From: Crocinitomicaceae bacterium
GTDB taxonomy: Bacteria; Bacteroidota; Bacteroidia; Flavobacteriales_D; Crocinitomicaceae
DNA: 64,000 bases
NCBI GenBank assembly: GCA_016708105.1
Contig: JADJGJ010000001.1
Coordinates: 806,001 to 870,000 of the forward strand
Direction: 5' to 3'
Shown here: piece by piece, positions 16,661 to 25,365 of the stretch
Numbering within the stretch: position 1 is the stretch's first letter
Layout: each line of letters starts with the position of its first letter
Made by a program: the position numbers and the translations under genes
Notes under the pieces: generated by a model
What the model saw: only the letters and a program-made list of their open reading frames with translations
Databases searched by the model: none
Told to the model about the DNA's origin: nothing

Positions 16661-18700
16661 ATGAAAAAATTTTACCTAATTACCACTGTCGGATTTTTTG
16701 CGAATCTTGCAGTAGCTCAATCAATGAATGAGAATTTTGATGCGTATACAGCAGGTTCGTATATGGGTGTCAATTCTCCATCTGCTTGGTCAACTTGGAC
16801 CAACTCACCGGGCACTGCTGAAGATGTGCAGGTTTCAAGTGCACAGGCTTTTAGCGGTTCAAATTCAATTTATTTTTCAGGATCAAGTTCTGGCGGAGGC
16901 CCGCAAGATGTGATCGTTGATTTTGGAGGTGAATACAACACCGGACAATTTGTTTTTGAAATCATGATGTATGTCGTTTCTAACAAAGGAGCATACTTCA
17001 ATTTTCAGGGTAATTCAACAGTTGGTGAAGTATGGTCACTGAATTGTCAAATGGTTCAAACGGGTGAACTATATTTGGATGACGGTGCAGGAAATTATAT
17101 TCAAACTACCTATCCAACCGGTGCTTGGTTTAAGCTTACGCTTGACATTGATCTCAATACCAATGCATGGGAATTACTGATTGATGATGTGTCACAAGGT
17201 GTTTTGCAAAATTCAGTGAATCAATTGGCATCTATTGATATTTTTCCGGTGAATGCAAGTTATGGAGGAAACAATCAATGTGGTTATTATATTGATGATT
17301 TTACATTTAATCATACTCCGTATGTATTACCTGCAACCAATGGTGCGGTAACTGCAATTAATAATGTGGAAGGGCTTGCAAGTTCATCAGTTCAACCTTC
17401 AGTTACAATTCGCAACTTGGGAACAAACACCATTACTTCATTTGACGTGACCATTGATTATAACGGAAATCAGATCACTGAAAATGTGAGTGCGGTTAGT
17501 ATTCCTTCACTGGCAACTTATGATGTTGACTTTACCGGTGTTTTAAATCTTGTTTCAGGTAGTTTACCGGTTGTAGCCACTATTTCAAATGTGAATGGTA
17601 GTCCAACGGATGGAGATGCAGCTGATGATTCAAAAACAGTAATGATTGATCCGGTTGTGCCTGCACTTGGTAAAATGGTTGTTGCTGAAGAAGGAACAGG
17701 TACATGGTGCCAGTGGTGTCCGCGCGGTGCTGTTTTCATGGATATGATGAGTACGAAATACGATGGTTTTTTTGCTCCCATTGCAATTCACAACGGTGAT
17801 CCAATGACCAATGTTCCTTATGATGACGCTGTGGGTACATTAATCTCAGGTTATCCAAGTGCCCTGGTTGATCGTCAGCCTGAAATTGATCCGTCTGAAT
17901 TAGAAGGTGCATTTATGGACCGCATTGTGATTGATCCAAAAGCATTTCTTGAAATTGGGGCACAGTACAACTCTACTACCGGTTTGCTTGAAGTAGCTAT
18001 CACGGCTGATTTTCAGCAAAACGTTACCGGCAATTATAAATTGGCTTGTGTTATCACAGAAGATGGCGTTACAGGTACCGGTTCTGGCTGGTCACAGTCA
18101 AATGCTTACGCAGGTGGCGGAAGTGGCGTAATGGGAGGGTTTGAATTATTGCCTAATCCTGTGCCGGCATCACAAATGGTATATGACCACGTGGCGCGTA
18201 TTATTTTACCCGGCTTTAATGGATTGTCTAATTCGTTCCCAAGTAGCGTAACGGCAGGTGAAACTTTCACTATTAATTTTAATATTGATGTTCCTTCAAC
18301 GTGGGATACTAATGAGTTGAATATTGTTGCTATGTTGATTGATCCTTCAGGTGATGTTGATAATGCCGGATTTGCAACGCTTGATGATGCAATTGCCAAT
18401 GGTTTTTCTGATTCAGATACTGAAGTTGGAATTGAGGATATGGATTCCTCTTCTCCGGTTGCGGTTTATCCTAACCCTGCCTCTGATTTTGCTTATATCA
18501 ATACCGGTAATGTGAATAATGAAGTGGTGATCATGCAGATTTATGATCTCAATGGAAAATTAGTTGCAGAAAAAAATTACGGTGAAATTTCCGGTGAAAT
18601 GATTCTTCCGGTTAACCTTTCAATGCTTGAAGCGGGTGTTTATACTGTTCGTGTTTTGACCGGTGATACTGCTCAAATTTCAAAATTAGTGGTGGAATAA
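16661..18700 (+). CDS. T9SS-exported Omp28-like protein with thioredoxin-like CxxC
   Basis: This 679-residue protein has a signal peptide (1 to about 20). Residues ~20-220 look like a concanavalin/LamG-like jelly roll (NENFDAYTAG start). Residues ~225-320 look like a CARDB/Ig-like domain. Residues ~335-590 resemble the Omp28 family of Bacteroidota surface proteins, including GTGTWCQWCPRG with Cys350 and Cys353 in a thioredoxin-like CxxC setting and a YPSALVDRQ segment. The last ~75 residues (VAVYPNPASDFAYIN to KLVVE) form a type A T9SS sorting domain that directs export across the outer membrane and surface attachment. The function of Omp28 proteins is not settled. The gene is transcribed alone with a TATCTTTA promoter-like box and its own terminator. 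Confidence 0.9.
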   Translation: MKKFYLITTVGFFANLAVAQSMNENFDAYTAGSYMGVNSPSAWSTWTNSPGTAEDVQVSSAQAFSGSNSIYFSGSSSGGGPQDVIVDFGGEYNTGQFVFEIMMYVVSNKGAYFNFQGNSTVGEVWSLNCQMVQTGELYLDDGAGNYIQTTYPTGAWFKLTLDIDLNTNAWELLIDDVSQGVLQNSVNQLASIDIFPVNASYGGNNQCGYYIDDFTFNHTPYVLPATNGAVTAINNVEGLASSSVQPSVTIRNLGTNTITSFDVTIDYNGNQITENVSAVSIPSLATYDVDFTGVLNLVSGSLPVVATISNVNGSPTDGDAADDSKTVMIDPVVPALGKMVVAEEGTGTWCQWCPRGAVFMDMMSTKYDGFFAPIAIHNGDPMTNVPYDDAVGTLISGYPSALVDRQPEIDPSELEGAFMDRIVIDPKAFLEIGAQYNSTTGLLEVAITADFQQNVTGNYKLACVITEDGVTGTGSGWSQSNAYAGGGSGVMGGFELLPNPVPASQMVYDHVARIILPGFNGLSNSFPSSVTAGETFTINFNIDVPSTWDTNELNIVAMLIDPSGDVDNAGFATLDDAIANGFSDSDTEVGIEDMDSSSPVAVYPNPASDFAYINTGNVNNEVVIMQIYDLNGKLVAEKNYGEISGEMILPVNLSMLEAGVYTVRVLTGDTAQISKLVVE

Positions 18701-18721
18701 TTCCCCCCTTTTATCTTTTGC

Positions 18722-18757
18722 AAATCGTCTGAGACTATAGGTTTCAGGCGATTTTTT
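18722..18757 (+). terminator. Intrinsic terminator
   Basis: The arms AAATCGTCTGAGAC and GTTTCAGGCGATTT pair over 14 positions (with G-U pairs) around a TATAG loop, followed by a T-run. It ends the Omp28-like gene 22 nt after its stop. Confidence 0.85.
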
Positions 18758-18891
18758 ATTTCGGCTGATCAACAAGTAAACAAGCAAAACAAATAGGCTC
18801 TTTAACAAACTTTAGCTGATAAAAACCAAATCAGCCGTTTGATTTCTGAATAGCTTTCTGTAACTTTAAAGTCTATCAACGTTTGAGAAGT

Positions 18892-19854
18892 ATGCAAAAA
18901 CTATTGTTTATACCTGTTTTATTCAGTGCAGTTTTGTCTTTTGGACAAGATAGTTTTGATGACCATCTCATTGAAGTGAAAATTCTCAATGACACCAATG
19001 TGCTGAAGTTTGTAAAAACACCGGGCTTGTTTGAAGAAAGATGGGACACGTTAGCACAACCAAATTTTTGGAAAGAAATCATGTCTCTCAGTCCTGATTC
19101 ATGTTTGTTGAATGTAGCTCAAACACGTCAGGTACTTGAAAGGATGAAACTAAGTGATTGGGAGAAAAAAACGGATGAAGAAAAAGATGCTTATCGTCAG
19201 GTGCTGCGTGACAAATATGGTTTAGCCACTGAAACCAGAATATTTATGACCACCGGTAAGAGTGATTTTTATCGCTTTGATCTTGTACTGCCAAATATTT
19301 CAAGAGGCATAGATGCTTTTGCAAAATATAATACTGACCCTTGGTATGCACAAGCTATTCTCATGATTGAAAGTCCGGGCAGTTTGCATGGCAAGTCAAA
19401 TGCCGGAGCCGTTGGACCTTTTCAATTGATGAAAGGTGTTGCAATTAATCGCGGCTTGCGGGTTGATAAATATGCTGATGAACGCAAAGATTTTGACCGC
19501 GCAGCGTATGCATCTTCCAATCTTATTCAAAAAGCCTGTATTCCTGAAGCTAAGCGAATACTCGCAAAATTTGGAATTGAGGTGAGTGCTGATGATGAAT
19601 TCAGTTTGTGGTTCAGATTAACGGTATTACACATTTACCATGCCGGCGCAGGGAATGTAGATGGCGTTGTTACCAATGTTATCAAACCAACGCAGGCAGG
19701 TATTCCGTTAATCACTGCTTTTTGGACATCTGAGTACGGCAATTTTAAAAATTCATCCCAGAATTATTCTCAACTCGCACTAGCTTCTTTATTGGTGCTT
19801 GATCATTTGATCCATCAGAGTTGTGAAGAGATTACAGATTGCAAGCAAGAGTAG
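18892..19854 (+). CDS. Secreted SLT-type lytic transglycosylase-like protein
   Basis: The protein has 320 residues from the ATG at 18892; a TTG three codons upstream is possible but less likely. The signal peptide is MQKLLFIPVLFSAVLSFG. Residues ~145-290 resemble the transglycosylase SLT domain. It has a catalytic-type glutamate in LMIESPGS, a SNAGAVGPFQLM motif (the family's 'S.aGA.G..QlMp'), GLRVDKYADERKDFDRAAYAS, and YHAGAGNVDGV in place of the usual YNaG. Such enzymes cleave the MurNAc-GlcNAc bond of peptidoglycan in the periplasm. The N-terminal ~125 residues are not recognised. The gene is solitary with a TAACTTTA promoter-like box upstream. Confidence 0.82.
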   Translation: MQKLLFIPVLFSAVLSFGQDSFDDHLIEVKILNDTNVLKFVKTPGLFEERWDTLAQPNFWKEIMSLSPDSCLLNVAQTRQVLERMKLSDWEKKTDEEKDAYRQVLRDKYGLATETRIFMTTGKSDFYRFDLVLPNISRGIDAFAKYNTDPWYAQAILMIESPGSLHGKSNAGAVGPFQLMKGVAINRGLRVDKYADERKDFDRAAYASSNLIQKACIPEAKRILAKFGIEVSADDEFSLWFRLTVLHIYHAGAGNVDGVVTNVIKPTQAGIPLITAFWTSEYGNFKNSSQNYSQLALASLLVLDHLIHQSCEEITDCKQE

Positions 19855-19923
19855 TCTGCTTAGCTCCTCATGTAACTTAAATCACGCATCAACTCACGGT
19901 AAGTTTGTAGTTTTGTGTCAGAA

Positions 19924-19949
19924 ATTATCACACATAAATCCGTGATAAT
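19924..19949. promoter_or_regulatory. Inverted repeat, candidate operator
   Basis: ATTATCAC and GTGATAAT are perfect 8-bp inverted arms separated by 10 nt, about 100 bp upstream of the probable promoter of the MBL-rhodanese gene. They could be a dimeric regulator site or a weak hairpin; there is no T-run, so it is not a terminator. Confidence 0.35.
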
Positions 19950-20050
19950 ACTGATACGATTTGGACTTTTTTTAAATCAAATGCGTTATGGTAAAGATTG
20001 GCATTCTCAGAATAGTGTGAATTGATATTTCTGAAATGCAGGGGAATTAA

Positions 20051-20058
20051 TAAATTTG
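20051..20058 (+). promoter_or_regulatory. Promoter -7 box for MBL-rhodanese gene
   Basis: TAAATTTG matches TAnnTTTG exactly, with a TTG about 24 nt upstream (20024-20026). It predicts a ~50-nt leader before the ATG at 20116. Confidence 0.45.
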
Positions 20059-20115
20059 TTTGTTGTAAATTTTTTGAGAAAGAAATTTACAGCAAACCAA
20101 AACCAAAAAGACACT

Positions 20116-21531
20116 ATGAAGATTGAACAGATTTACACCGGCTGTTTAGCCGAGGCTGCTTATTATATTGAATCAAACGGAGAAGCAGCAGTCATTGATC
20201 CGTTGAGAGAAACAGAGCCTTATCTTGAGCGTGCTGAATATGACAAGGCAAAAATCAAATACATTTTCCTTACACATTTTCATGCAGATTTTGTTTCAGG
20301 TCAAGTTGATTTGGCAAATAAAACAGGCGCAACCATTGTGTTTGGCCCAACGGCAAAAGCGGATTATAAAATTCACGTTGCAACAGATGGAGAAGAGTTT
20401 AAAGTTGGAAATCTTACTCTGAAAGTTTTGCACACACCCGGTCATACACTTGAATCAAGCTCTCTTTTATTGTTAGATGAAGACCGCCATGAGAAATGTG
20501 TTTTTACCGGTGATACTTTATTTATTGGTGATGTGGGTCGTCCTGATTTGGCTATCAAACAAGGTGAATTAACAGAAGAAGATTTGGCAAGAAAATTATT
20601 TCAATCACTTCGCACAAAAATCATGACATTGCCTGATCATGTGATTGTATATCCAAATCATGGTGCAGGTTCAGCATGCGGTAAAAAAATGAGCAAAGAA
20701 ACTTTTGATGCACTTGGCAATCAAAAAGAAACCAATTATGCATTGCGGCTAGATATGACAGAGGACGAATTTGTCAAAGAAGTGTTGACCGGACTTTCTG
20801 CTCCGCCACAATATTTTCCAAAAAATGCGGGCATGAATAAAAAAGTAAATACTTCAGTTGATGATGTGATCAAAAGAGGAACTACTCCACTAAACCCTGA
20901 AGAATTTAAACAACTGGCAAAAGAAAAAGGGGCTTTAATTTTAGATGTGCGCTCGCAAAATGAATTTGTGCATGAGCATATTCCGGGTTCTATTTTTATT
21001 GGTCTTGATGGACAGTTTGCTCCATGGGTTGGTGCATTGATTCTTGACATTGAACAAAAAATAATTCTGGTTGCTCCTTTCGGTAGAGAAGAAGAAGCGG
21101 TGAAACGCCTTGCTCGTATAGGTTATGACCATGCGCTAGGCTATTTGCACGGTGGAATAGAAGCATGGAAAGAAGCAGGACTTGAAACTGATGCCATTAA
21201 AAAAATTACCGCAACTGAGTTTGAAGAAGTGTTTAAGAGTCAAAAAATTCAGGCACTGGATGTCAGAAAAAAATCAGAATATCAGGCTGAGCATGTTGAT
21301 GGTGTTTTGAATTCTCCGCTTGATTCAATCAATCGAGATATGCAACAATTAAATCCTGAGCAAACATATTATGTTCATTGCGCAGGTGGGTATCGTTCAG
21401 TGATTTTTGAATCTATTCTCAAGTCGCGGGGATTTCACAATTTAATTGATGTAGCCGGCGGATACAGTGCTATCAAAAATGAAACAAAATTGAAATGTAC
21501 TGATTACGTTTGCCCTACGACTTTGTTATAA
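20116..21531 (+). CDS. Persulfide-dioxygenase-like MBL-fold protein fused to two rhodanese domains
   Basis: The protein has 471 residues from ATG 20116; an upstream non-ATG start would add 20 unrelated residues. The first ~240 residues are a metallo-beta-lactamase fold with THFHAD (His54, His56, Asp58), HTPGHTLES and GDTLFIGDVGRPDL, as in ETHE1/PDO-type persulfide dioxygenases. The residue after Asp58 is Phe instead of the usual His, consistent with a single-metal (iron) site. Two rhodanese domains follow (about 265-360 and 370-471). The first has APFGRE where the active Cys loop should be and is probably catalytically dead. The second has VHCAGGYRS with an intact Cys. The protein is likely to act in sulfide or persulfide oxidation. 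It is solitary and ends at a strong terminator. Confidence 0.92.
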   Translation: MKIEQIYTGCLAEAAYYIESNGEAAVIDPLRETEPYLERAEYDKAKIKYIFLTHFHADFVSGQVDLANKTGATIVFGPTAKADYKIHVATDGEEFKVGNLTLKVLHTPGHTLESSSLLLLDEDRHEKCVFTGDTLFIGDVGRPDLAIKQGELTEEDLARKLFQSLRTKIMTLPDHVIVYPNHGAGSACGKKMSKETFDALGNQKETNYALRLDMTEDEFVKEVLTGLSAPPQYFPKNAGMNKKVNTSVDDVIKRGTTPLNPEEFKQLAKEKGALILDVRSQNEFVHEHIPGSIFIGLDGQFAPWVGALILDIEQKIILVAPFGREEEAVKRLARIGYDHALGYLHGGIEAWKEAGLETDAIKKITATEFEEVFKSQKIQALDVRKKSEYQAEHVDGVLNSPLDSINRDMQQLNPEQTYYVHCAGGYRSVIFESILKSRGFHNLIDVAGGYSAIKNETKLKCTDYVCPTTLL

Positions 21532-21534
21532 AAT

Positions 21535-21570
21535 AAAAAAAACGGGATCACATGATCCCGTTTTTTTTTA
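21535..21570. terminator. Bidirectional intrinsic terminator
   Basis: AACGGGATCA/TGATCCCGTT is a perfect stem with A-runs before and T-runs after. It separates the convergent MBL-rhodanese (+) and PspC-domain (-) genes and serves both. Confidence 0.9.
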
Positions 21571-23160
21571 CTGTTTCATTTGTCTTTGCAAAATACATTC
21601 TTTGCACAACAACCGGTTAGGCGTGGCGTACCAGGTAGTGTTGGCAAATGATTTTTCACCATACCTGTTTTCACCGGTAATGTCAACATCAATACGATCA
21701 ATATTGTTGCCTAGGTGTACCTCTTTACCCATCGGAATTTTTATTTCAATTTCTACTTGTTGTCTTCTGAGTTTATCAGATACCGGAATTTTAAAATAAG
21801 GTGATAGGTTAAGATGTTGGCCCCTTACTTCCAGATGATAATCTACCTGTTCAGCTTTTGTAATAGCGTCTTTTGTAGAGAGACCATTGCTCTTTTTGTA
21901 AATGGTAATTTCAAAATTTCCGCTGTCTGCTTTTTGCACAAGGTTTAATTCAGGATAACCAAGATAAATGTGCTCATCTTTTACCTGAATCATTTCTGTT
22001 GTGTTCCAAACATCTTCATAAATAATATGATTTGAAAATACATTGTCAGGTGCAACATCAATTAAAAGTACCTTGCTAGTGTCAGTATAAGGAACACTGT
22101 ATTCAACTGATGTGGTAGTGCGCATACTCATGCCTAAATTGATACCCGTTATTACCAGTAATCCTACTGCAATAAACCAGGTGATAGACGAAGTAATTGC
22201 AAGCGCCTTGAATGACCGTTTAATATTGAATAATACTTTTGCCCCCGTCATCATGATAGATAAAATTGGAATTAGCGTGACAATTAAAACAGAGATAAAC
22301 ACCAAACTACTTTGAATAGATCCCGGATATAAAATAGACAATAAAGTACTGAGACTTTCAGTATGCTCAACACCGGCCAAAGGCAGCAAACCTGTATCAC
22401 CAAAAAGCACCACAAAAAGCACAATTAAAGCAAATGCACCACCTACGATAAAACAGAAACCGATCAATTTTGAAAATGCTTTCACTACGGTAGATCCGGC
22501 TTTAACACCTTTATCAAACGTATCGTTGAATTGCCTTTTTAATTTTCCACTTTTTGCTTTGTCCGTAATATCTTGTTTCAACTTTTGAAATTGTCCTTTG
22601 ATTGTTTCAATGTTGATTGTTTGACCGCGCATTTGTAATTTGTCTGATGTTGATTTTGCTTCAGGTATAACAATAAGTAGAACCAGATAAATCAACAATC
22701 CTGATCCACCTATGATGGTGAGAAAAACAAAAATTAAACGTACTATTGATACATCTAGATTAAAATAATGTGACAAACCGGCACACACTCCACCAAGTGT
22801 TGCGTTTTCAGTATCTCGGTACAATCGTTTTTCATTATTGCTGCGAGTACTTGAATCAGATCCTGATTTGTCATTTGTGTTCTCTGTTGTTTCAGCAGAT
22901 CCGCCATAATCTTCAGGACTACCCATAATTCCAATCATCATATCCACATCTTTTTGGGTAACAACTTGGCGTCCGTTGATGAGATAACTTTGAAATAGCT
23001 CCGCAATGCGTGATTCAATATCCTGCATTATTTCTTCACGCTCATCTTCTGACGCAAAATTTTGTTTGATGCGGTTTAGATACTGGTAAAGTTGTTGGTA
23101 CGCTTCTTCTTCAATATTAAAGACAAAGCCACCGATGTTTACTGAAATTGTTTTGTTCAT
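21568..23160 (-). CDS. PspC-domain multi-pass membrane protein
   Basis: This 530-residue protein has three parts. Residues 1 to about 90 are a cytosolic helical region (MNKTISVNIGGFVFNIEEEAY, ending MGSPEDYGG) that commonly precedes PspC in Bacteroidota. Residues ~108-170 are a PspC domain (RDTENATLGGVCAGLSHYFNLDVSIVRL and a transmembrane helix). After that come several more membrane helices (about 235-265, 280-305, 325-350) and a ~170-residue C-terminal beta-rich extracytoplasmic domain. A final CKEC pair is present. PspC domains belong to envelope-stress systems, but the role here is unknown. The gene starts 5 nt after the PadR regulator in one operon. Confidence 0.9.
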   Translation of the reverse strand: MNKTISVNIGGFVFNIEEEAYQQLYQYLNRIKQNFASEDEREEIMQDIESRIAELFQSYLINGRQVVTQKDVDMMIGIMGSPEDYGGSAETTENTNDKSGSDSSTRSNNEKRLYRDTENATLGGVCAGLSHYFNLDVSIVRLIFVFLTIIGGSGLLIYLVLLIVIPEAKSTSDKLQMRGQTINIETIKGQFQKLKQDITDKAKSGKLKRQFNDTFDKGVKAGSTVVKAFSKLIGFCFIVGGAFALIVLFVVLFGDTGLLPLAGVEHTESLSTLLSILYPGSIQSSLVFISVLIVTLIPILSIMMTGAKVLFNIKRSFKALAITSSITWFIAVGLLVITGINLGMSMRTTTSVEYSVPYTDTSKVLLIDVAPDNVFSNHIIYEDVWNTTEMIQVKDEHIYLGYPELNLVQKADSGNFEITIYKKSNGLSTKDAITKAEQVDYHLEVRGQHLNLSPYFKIPVSDKLRRQQVEIEIKIPMGKEVHLGNNIDRIDVDITGENRYGEKSFANTTWYATPNRLLCKECILQRQMKQ

Positions 23161-23165
23161 AACGG

Positions 23166-23495
23166 TTATTGTTTCGAAACCTGTTGAACTGCCTCTTGCA
23201 GTTCATCCCAGGTTTGTTTGAGTTCTTTTAAAAAATTTTTTCCTTCTTTGGTCAGCGCATAATATTTGCGCGGTGGACCCGCAGTTGATTCTACCCAATT
23301 GTATTGAAGCAACCCATCATTCTTCAAGCGTGTCAGCAGTGGATATAAGGTTCCCTCCACGACAATGAGTTTTGCTTTTTTTAAGGCTTCAATGATATCA
23401 CTTGGGTATGCCTCTTGTTTTGAAAGCACGGTGAGAATACAATATTCAAGTATTCCTTTTCTCATTTGTGCTTTGGTATTTTCCAAATTGATCAT
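23166..23495 (-). CDS. PadR family transcriptional regulator
   Basis: This 109-residue protein is a PadR-type winged helix. It has MRKGILEYCILTVLSKQEAYPSDIIEALK (helices 1-2), VEGTLYPLLTRLKNDGLLQYNW (recognition helix and wing start) and GPPRKYYALTKEGKNFL. The C-terminal helix would mediate dimerisation, as in PadR subfamily 2. It precedes the PspC-domain gene by 5 nt, a pairing widely seen in Bacteroidota. It probably represses its own operon: a TATCTTTG promoter and an AGTACT-repeat operator candidate lie just upstream. Confidence 0.93.
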   Translation of the reverse strand: MINLENTKAQMRKGILEYCILTVLSKQEAYPSDIIEALKKAKLIVVEGTLYPLLTRLKNDGLLQYNWVESTAGPPRKYYALTKEGKNFLKELKQTWDELQEAVQQVSKQ

Positions 23496-23515
23496 ACGAT
23501 GTGTGATTGTCTGGA

Positions 23516-23523
23516 CAAAGATA
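23516..23523 (-). promoter_or_regulatory. Promoter -7 box for padR-pspC operon
   Basis: TATCTTTG on the minus strand matches TAnnTTTG exactly, 20 nt upstream of the PadR ATG. The AGTACT operator candidate lies 10-35 nt further upstream, covering the -33 region. Confidence 0.5.
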
Positions 23524-23533
23524 TAAATTAATT

Positions 23534-23558
23534 ATAGTACTATGCAATACAAAGTACT
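23534..23558. promoter_or_regulatory. AGTACT repeat, candidate PadR operator
   Basis: The palindrome ATAGTACTAT (23534-23543) and a second palindromic AGTACT (23553-23558) lie 11 nt apart between hexamers. They overlap the -33 region of the padR promoter, a position suited to autorepression. Assignment to PadR is inference. Confidence 0.4.
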
Positions 23559-23657
23559 GTAAAAATTCGAAATAAATTATAAATGATTATAAATCAAGTG
23601 TATGTAGAATTAATTTTTTTTAAAACGGGATAAATAATTTGATTATTCCATTCGTTG

Positions 23658-23689
23658 CCGTAGGCGCAGGTTGCGACCTGCGCCTACGG
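23658..23689. repeat. 32-bp palindromic repeat, copy 2 (REP-like)
   Basis: A perfect 14-bp stem (CCGTAGGCGCAGGT / ACCTGCGCCTACGG) surrounds a TGCG loop. It matches the copy at 4041-4072 at all but four positions, two of which are a compensatory pair. It sits between the divergent padR and flippase genes and has no T-run. Confidence 0.8.
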
Positions 23690-23790
23690 AGGGTGAACCA
23701 TGAACTGCCCAAGCGGCTAAATTTGAAATATGCCATCACGCTGTGCTAAAAAAACAAAACACAATATTTTTCGTATAGAGCAAGCACCAT

Positions 23791-25236
23791 ATGTCAGTTC
23801 AGCGTCAATTTTTACCGGGACTTTTCCTAATCATTTTGCTTAACCTGTTGGTGAAACCATTTTTTATTCTGGGAATTGATGCTGAAATTCAAAACAGAGT
23901 GGGCGAAGAGGTGTACGGAAATTATTTTGCCTTGCTGAATTTTTCATTTCTGTTTAACATACTTCTTGATTTAGGTATAACCAATTTTAATACGCGCAAC
24001 ATTGCACAGAACCCGCAACTGGTGGCAAAACATTTTGGAAAAATTTTACGCATTAGAATTTGGTTATTTTTTCTTTACGCCCTTATCAGTGTTGCAGCCG
24101 GAATAATATCAGGCTTCAAAAGTTATGAGTTTCAGTTGTTGCTGATATTAGTATTTAATCAGTTTTTAGTTGCAGTAATTCAATTTTGCCGTTCAAATTT
24201 TGGTGGTTTGCATTTGTTTAAAACGGATGCTTTTGTTTCAGTTCTTGATCGTGCATTACTCATTCTATTTTGCATCATTCTATTATGGTCAGGTTGGTTT
24301 GAATATGATTTTAATATCAGCTGGTTTATCTATGCGCAAACATTGGCTTATGCAATTACAGCGGGTGTTTCATTGATACTGATGATAAAAGGTACATGTT
24401 TGTTTGATTTCAAATTGAAGAAAAGTTTTTCTTTAGTAGTTCTGAGAAATTCATTGCCATACGCACTGCTGATTTTACTGATGATGTTGTACAACCGATT
24501 AGATGCAGTTTTACTTGAACGGCTTTTACCTAACGGTGATTATCAGGCTGGAATTTATGCTCAGGGTTTCAGGTACCTTGACGCGGTAAATATGTTTGCC
24601 TTATTATTTGCCGGTGTTTTATTGCCGGTTTTTGCAAGACAATTAAAATCAAACGGACAGGTTGGTGATGTTTTAAATCTATCTCTAAGGCTACTTATGT
24701 CTGCTGCAATAGTTGTAGCGCTGGTTGGTTTCTTTTTCAGATCTTACTTACTTGATTTGCGTTATGAAAATGTTTCTGATAAATCCATCACCAGTTTTGG
24801 ATTTTTGATACTCAGTTTTATTCCTGTTTCACTCACATATATTTACGGTACCCTGTTAACTGCTGCCGGCAAGTTGAAACAGTTAAATTTTATGGCGGCC
24901 GGCGGTTTAATTTTAAACGTGATCATGAATTTAATTCTGATTCCGCGTTATGAAGCTGAAGGAGCTGCAATGGTGGCTTTGGTGACTCAATGCCTTACTG
25001 CCCTGACTCAGATTTTGATTGCACATAAGGTGTTGAATTTGAAATTTGAATTAAGTGTATTTGTCAGATTTCTTTTATTGGCTGCAACGTTAACGGGCTA
25101 TGTGTTTTTTATTTCTCCACATATCAACCATGTGATGCTATCATGCATGTTGTTTTTATTGCTTGCCGTGATTCTTGTTTTAGCTTTCAGGTTAGTGAAA
25201 CCCGCTGATTTGAAAGAATTGATAAGATTCAAATAG
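23791..25236 (+). CDS. Polysaccharide flippase-like membrane protein (Wzx/MOP superfamily)
   Basis: This 481-residue, very hydrophobic protein has about 12-14 membrane segments and the layout of the polysaccharide-transport family of MOP exporters. The N-terminal region reads RVGEEVYGNYFALLNFSFLFNILLDLGITNFNTRNIA, typical of Wzx-like proteins (EYG.y..l...l..D.Gi). The middle has DAVLLERLLPNGDYQAGIYAQGFRYLDA, another family hallmark. It would flip a lipid-linked oligosaccharide across the inner membrane. It is not inside a glycosyltransferase cluster; the nearest one is ~7 kb away at 11.3-16.6 kb. Confidence 0.88.
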   Translation: MSVQRQFLPGLFLIILLNLLVKPFFILGIDAEIQNRVGEEVYGNYFALLNFSFLFNILLDLGITNFNTRNIAQNPQLVAKHFGKILRIRIWLFFLYALISVAAGIISGFKSYEFQLLLILVFNQFLVAVIQFCRSNFGGLHLFKTDAFVSVLDRALLILFCIILLWSGWFEYDFNISWFIYAQTLAYAITAGVSLILMIKGTCLFDFKLKKSFSLVVLRNSLPYALLILLMMLYNRLDAVLLERLLPNGDYQAGIYAQGFRYLDAVNMFALLFAGVLLPVFARQLKSNGQVGDVLNLSLRLLMSAAIVVALVGFFFRSYLLDLRYENVSDKSITSFGFLILSFIPVSLTYIYGTLLTAAGKLKQLNFMAAGGLILNVIMNLILIPRYEAEGAAMVALVTQCLTALTQILIAHKVLNLKFELSVFVRFLLLAATLTGYVFFISPHINHVMLSCMLFLLLAVILVLAFRLVKPADLKELIRFK

Positions 25237-25365
25237 ATTGATCAGGTTGCTGGGATTAACTCATAATTAAAGGCAACCGGGTTTAAGCTATTGTGAAGAT
25301 TTTTTCGGTCGTTCATGAATTATCAAATATCGTATTATATTCGTGGAATAAACAATTAACAACCT

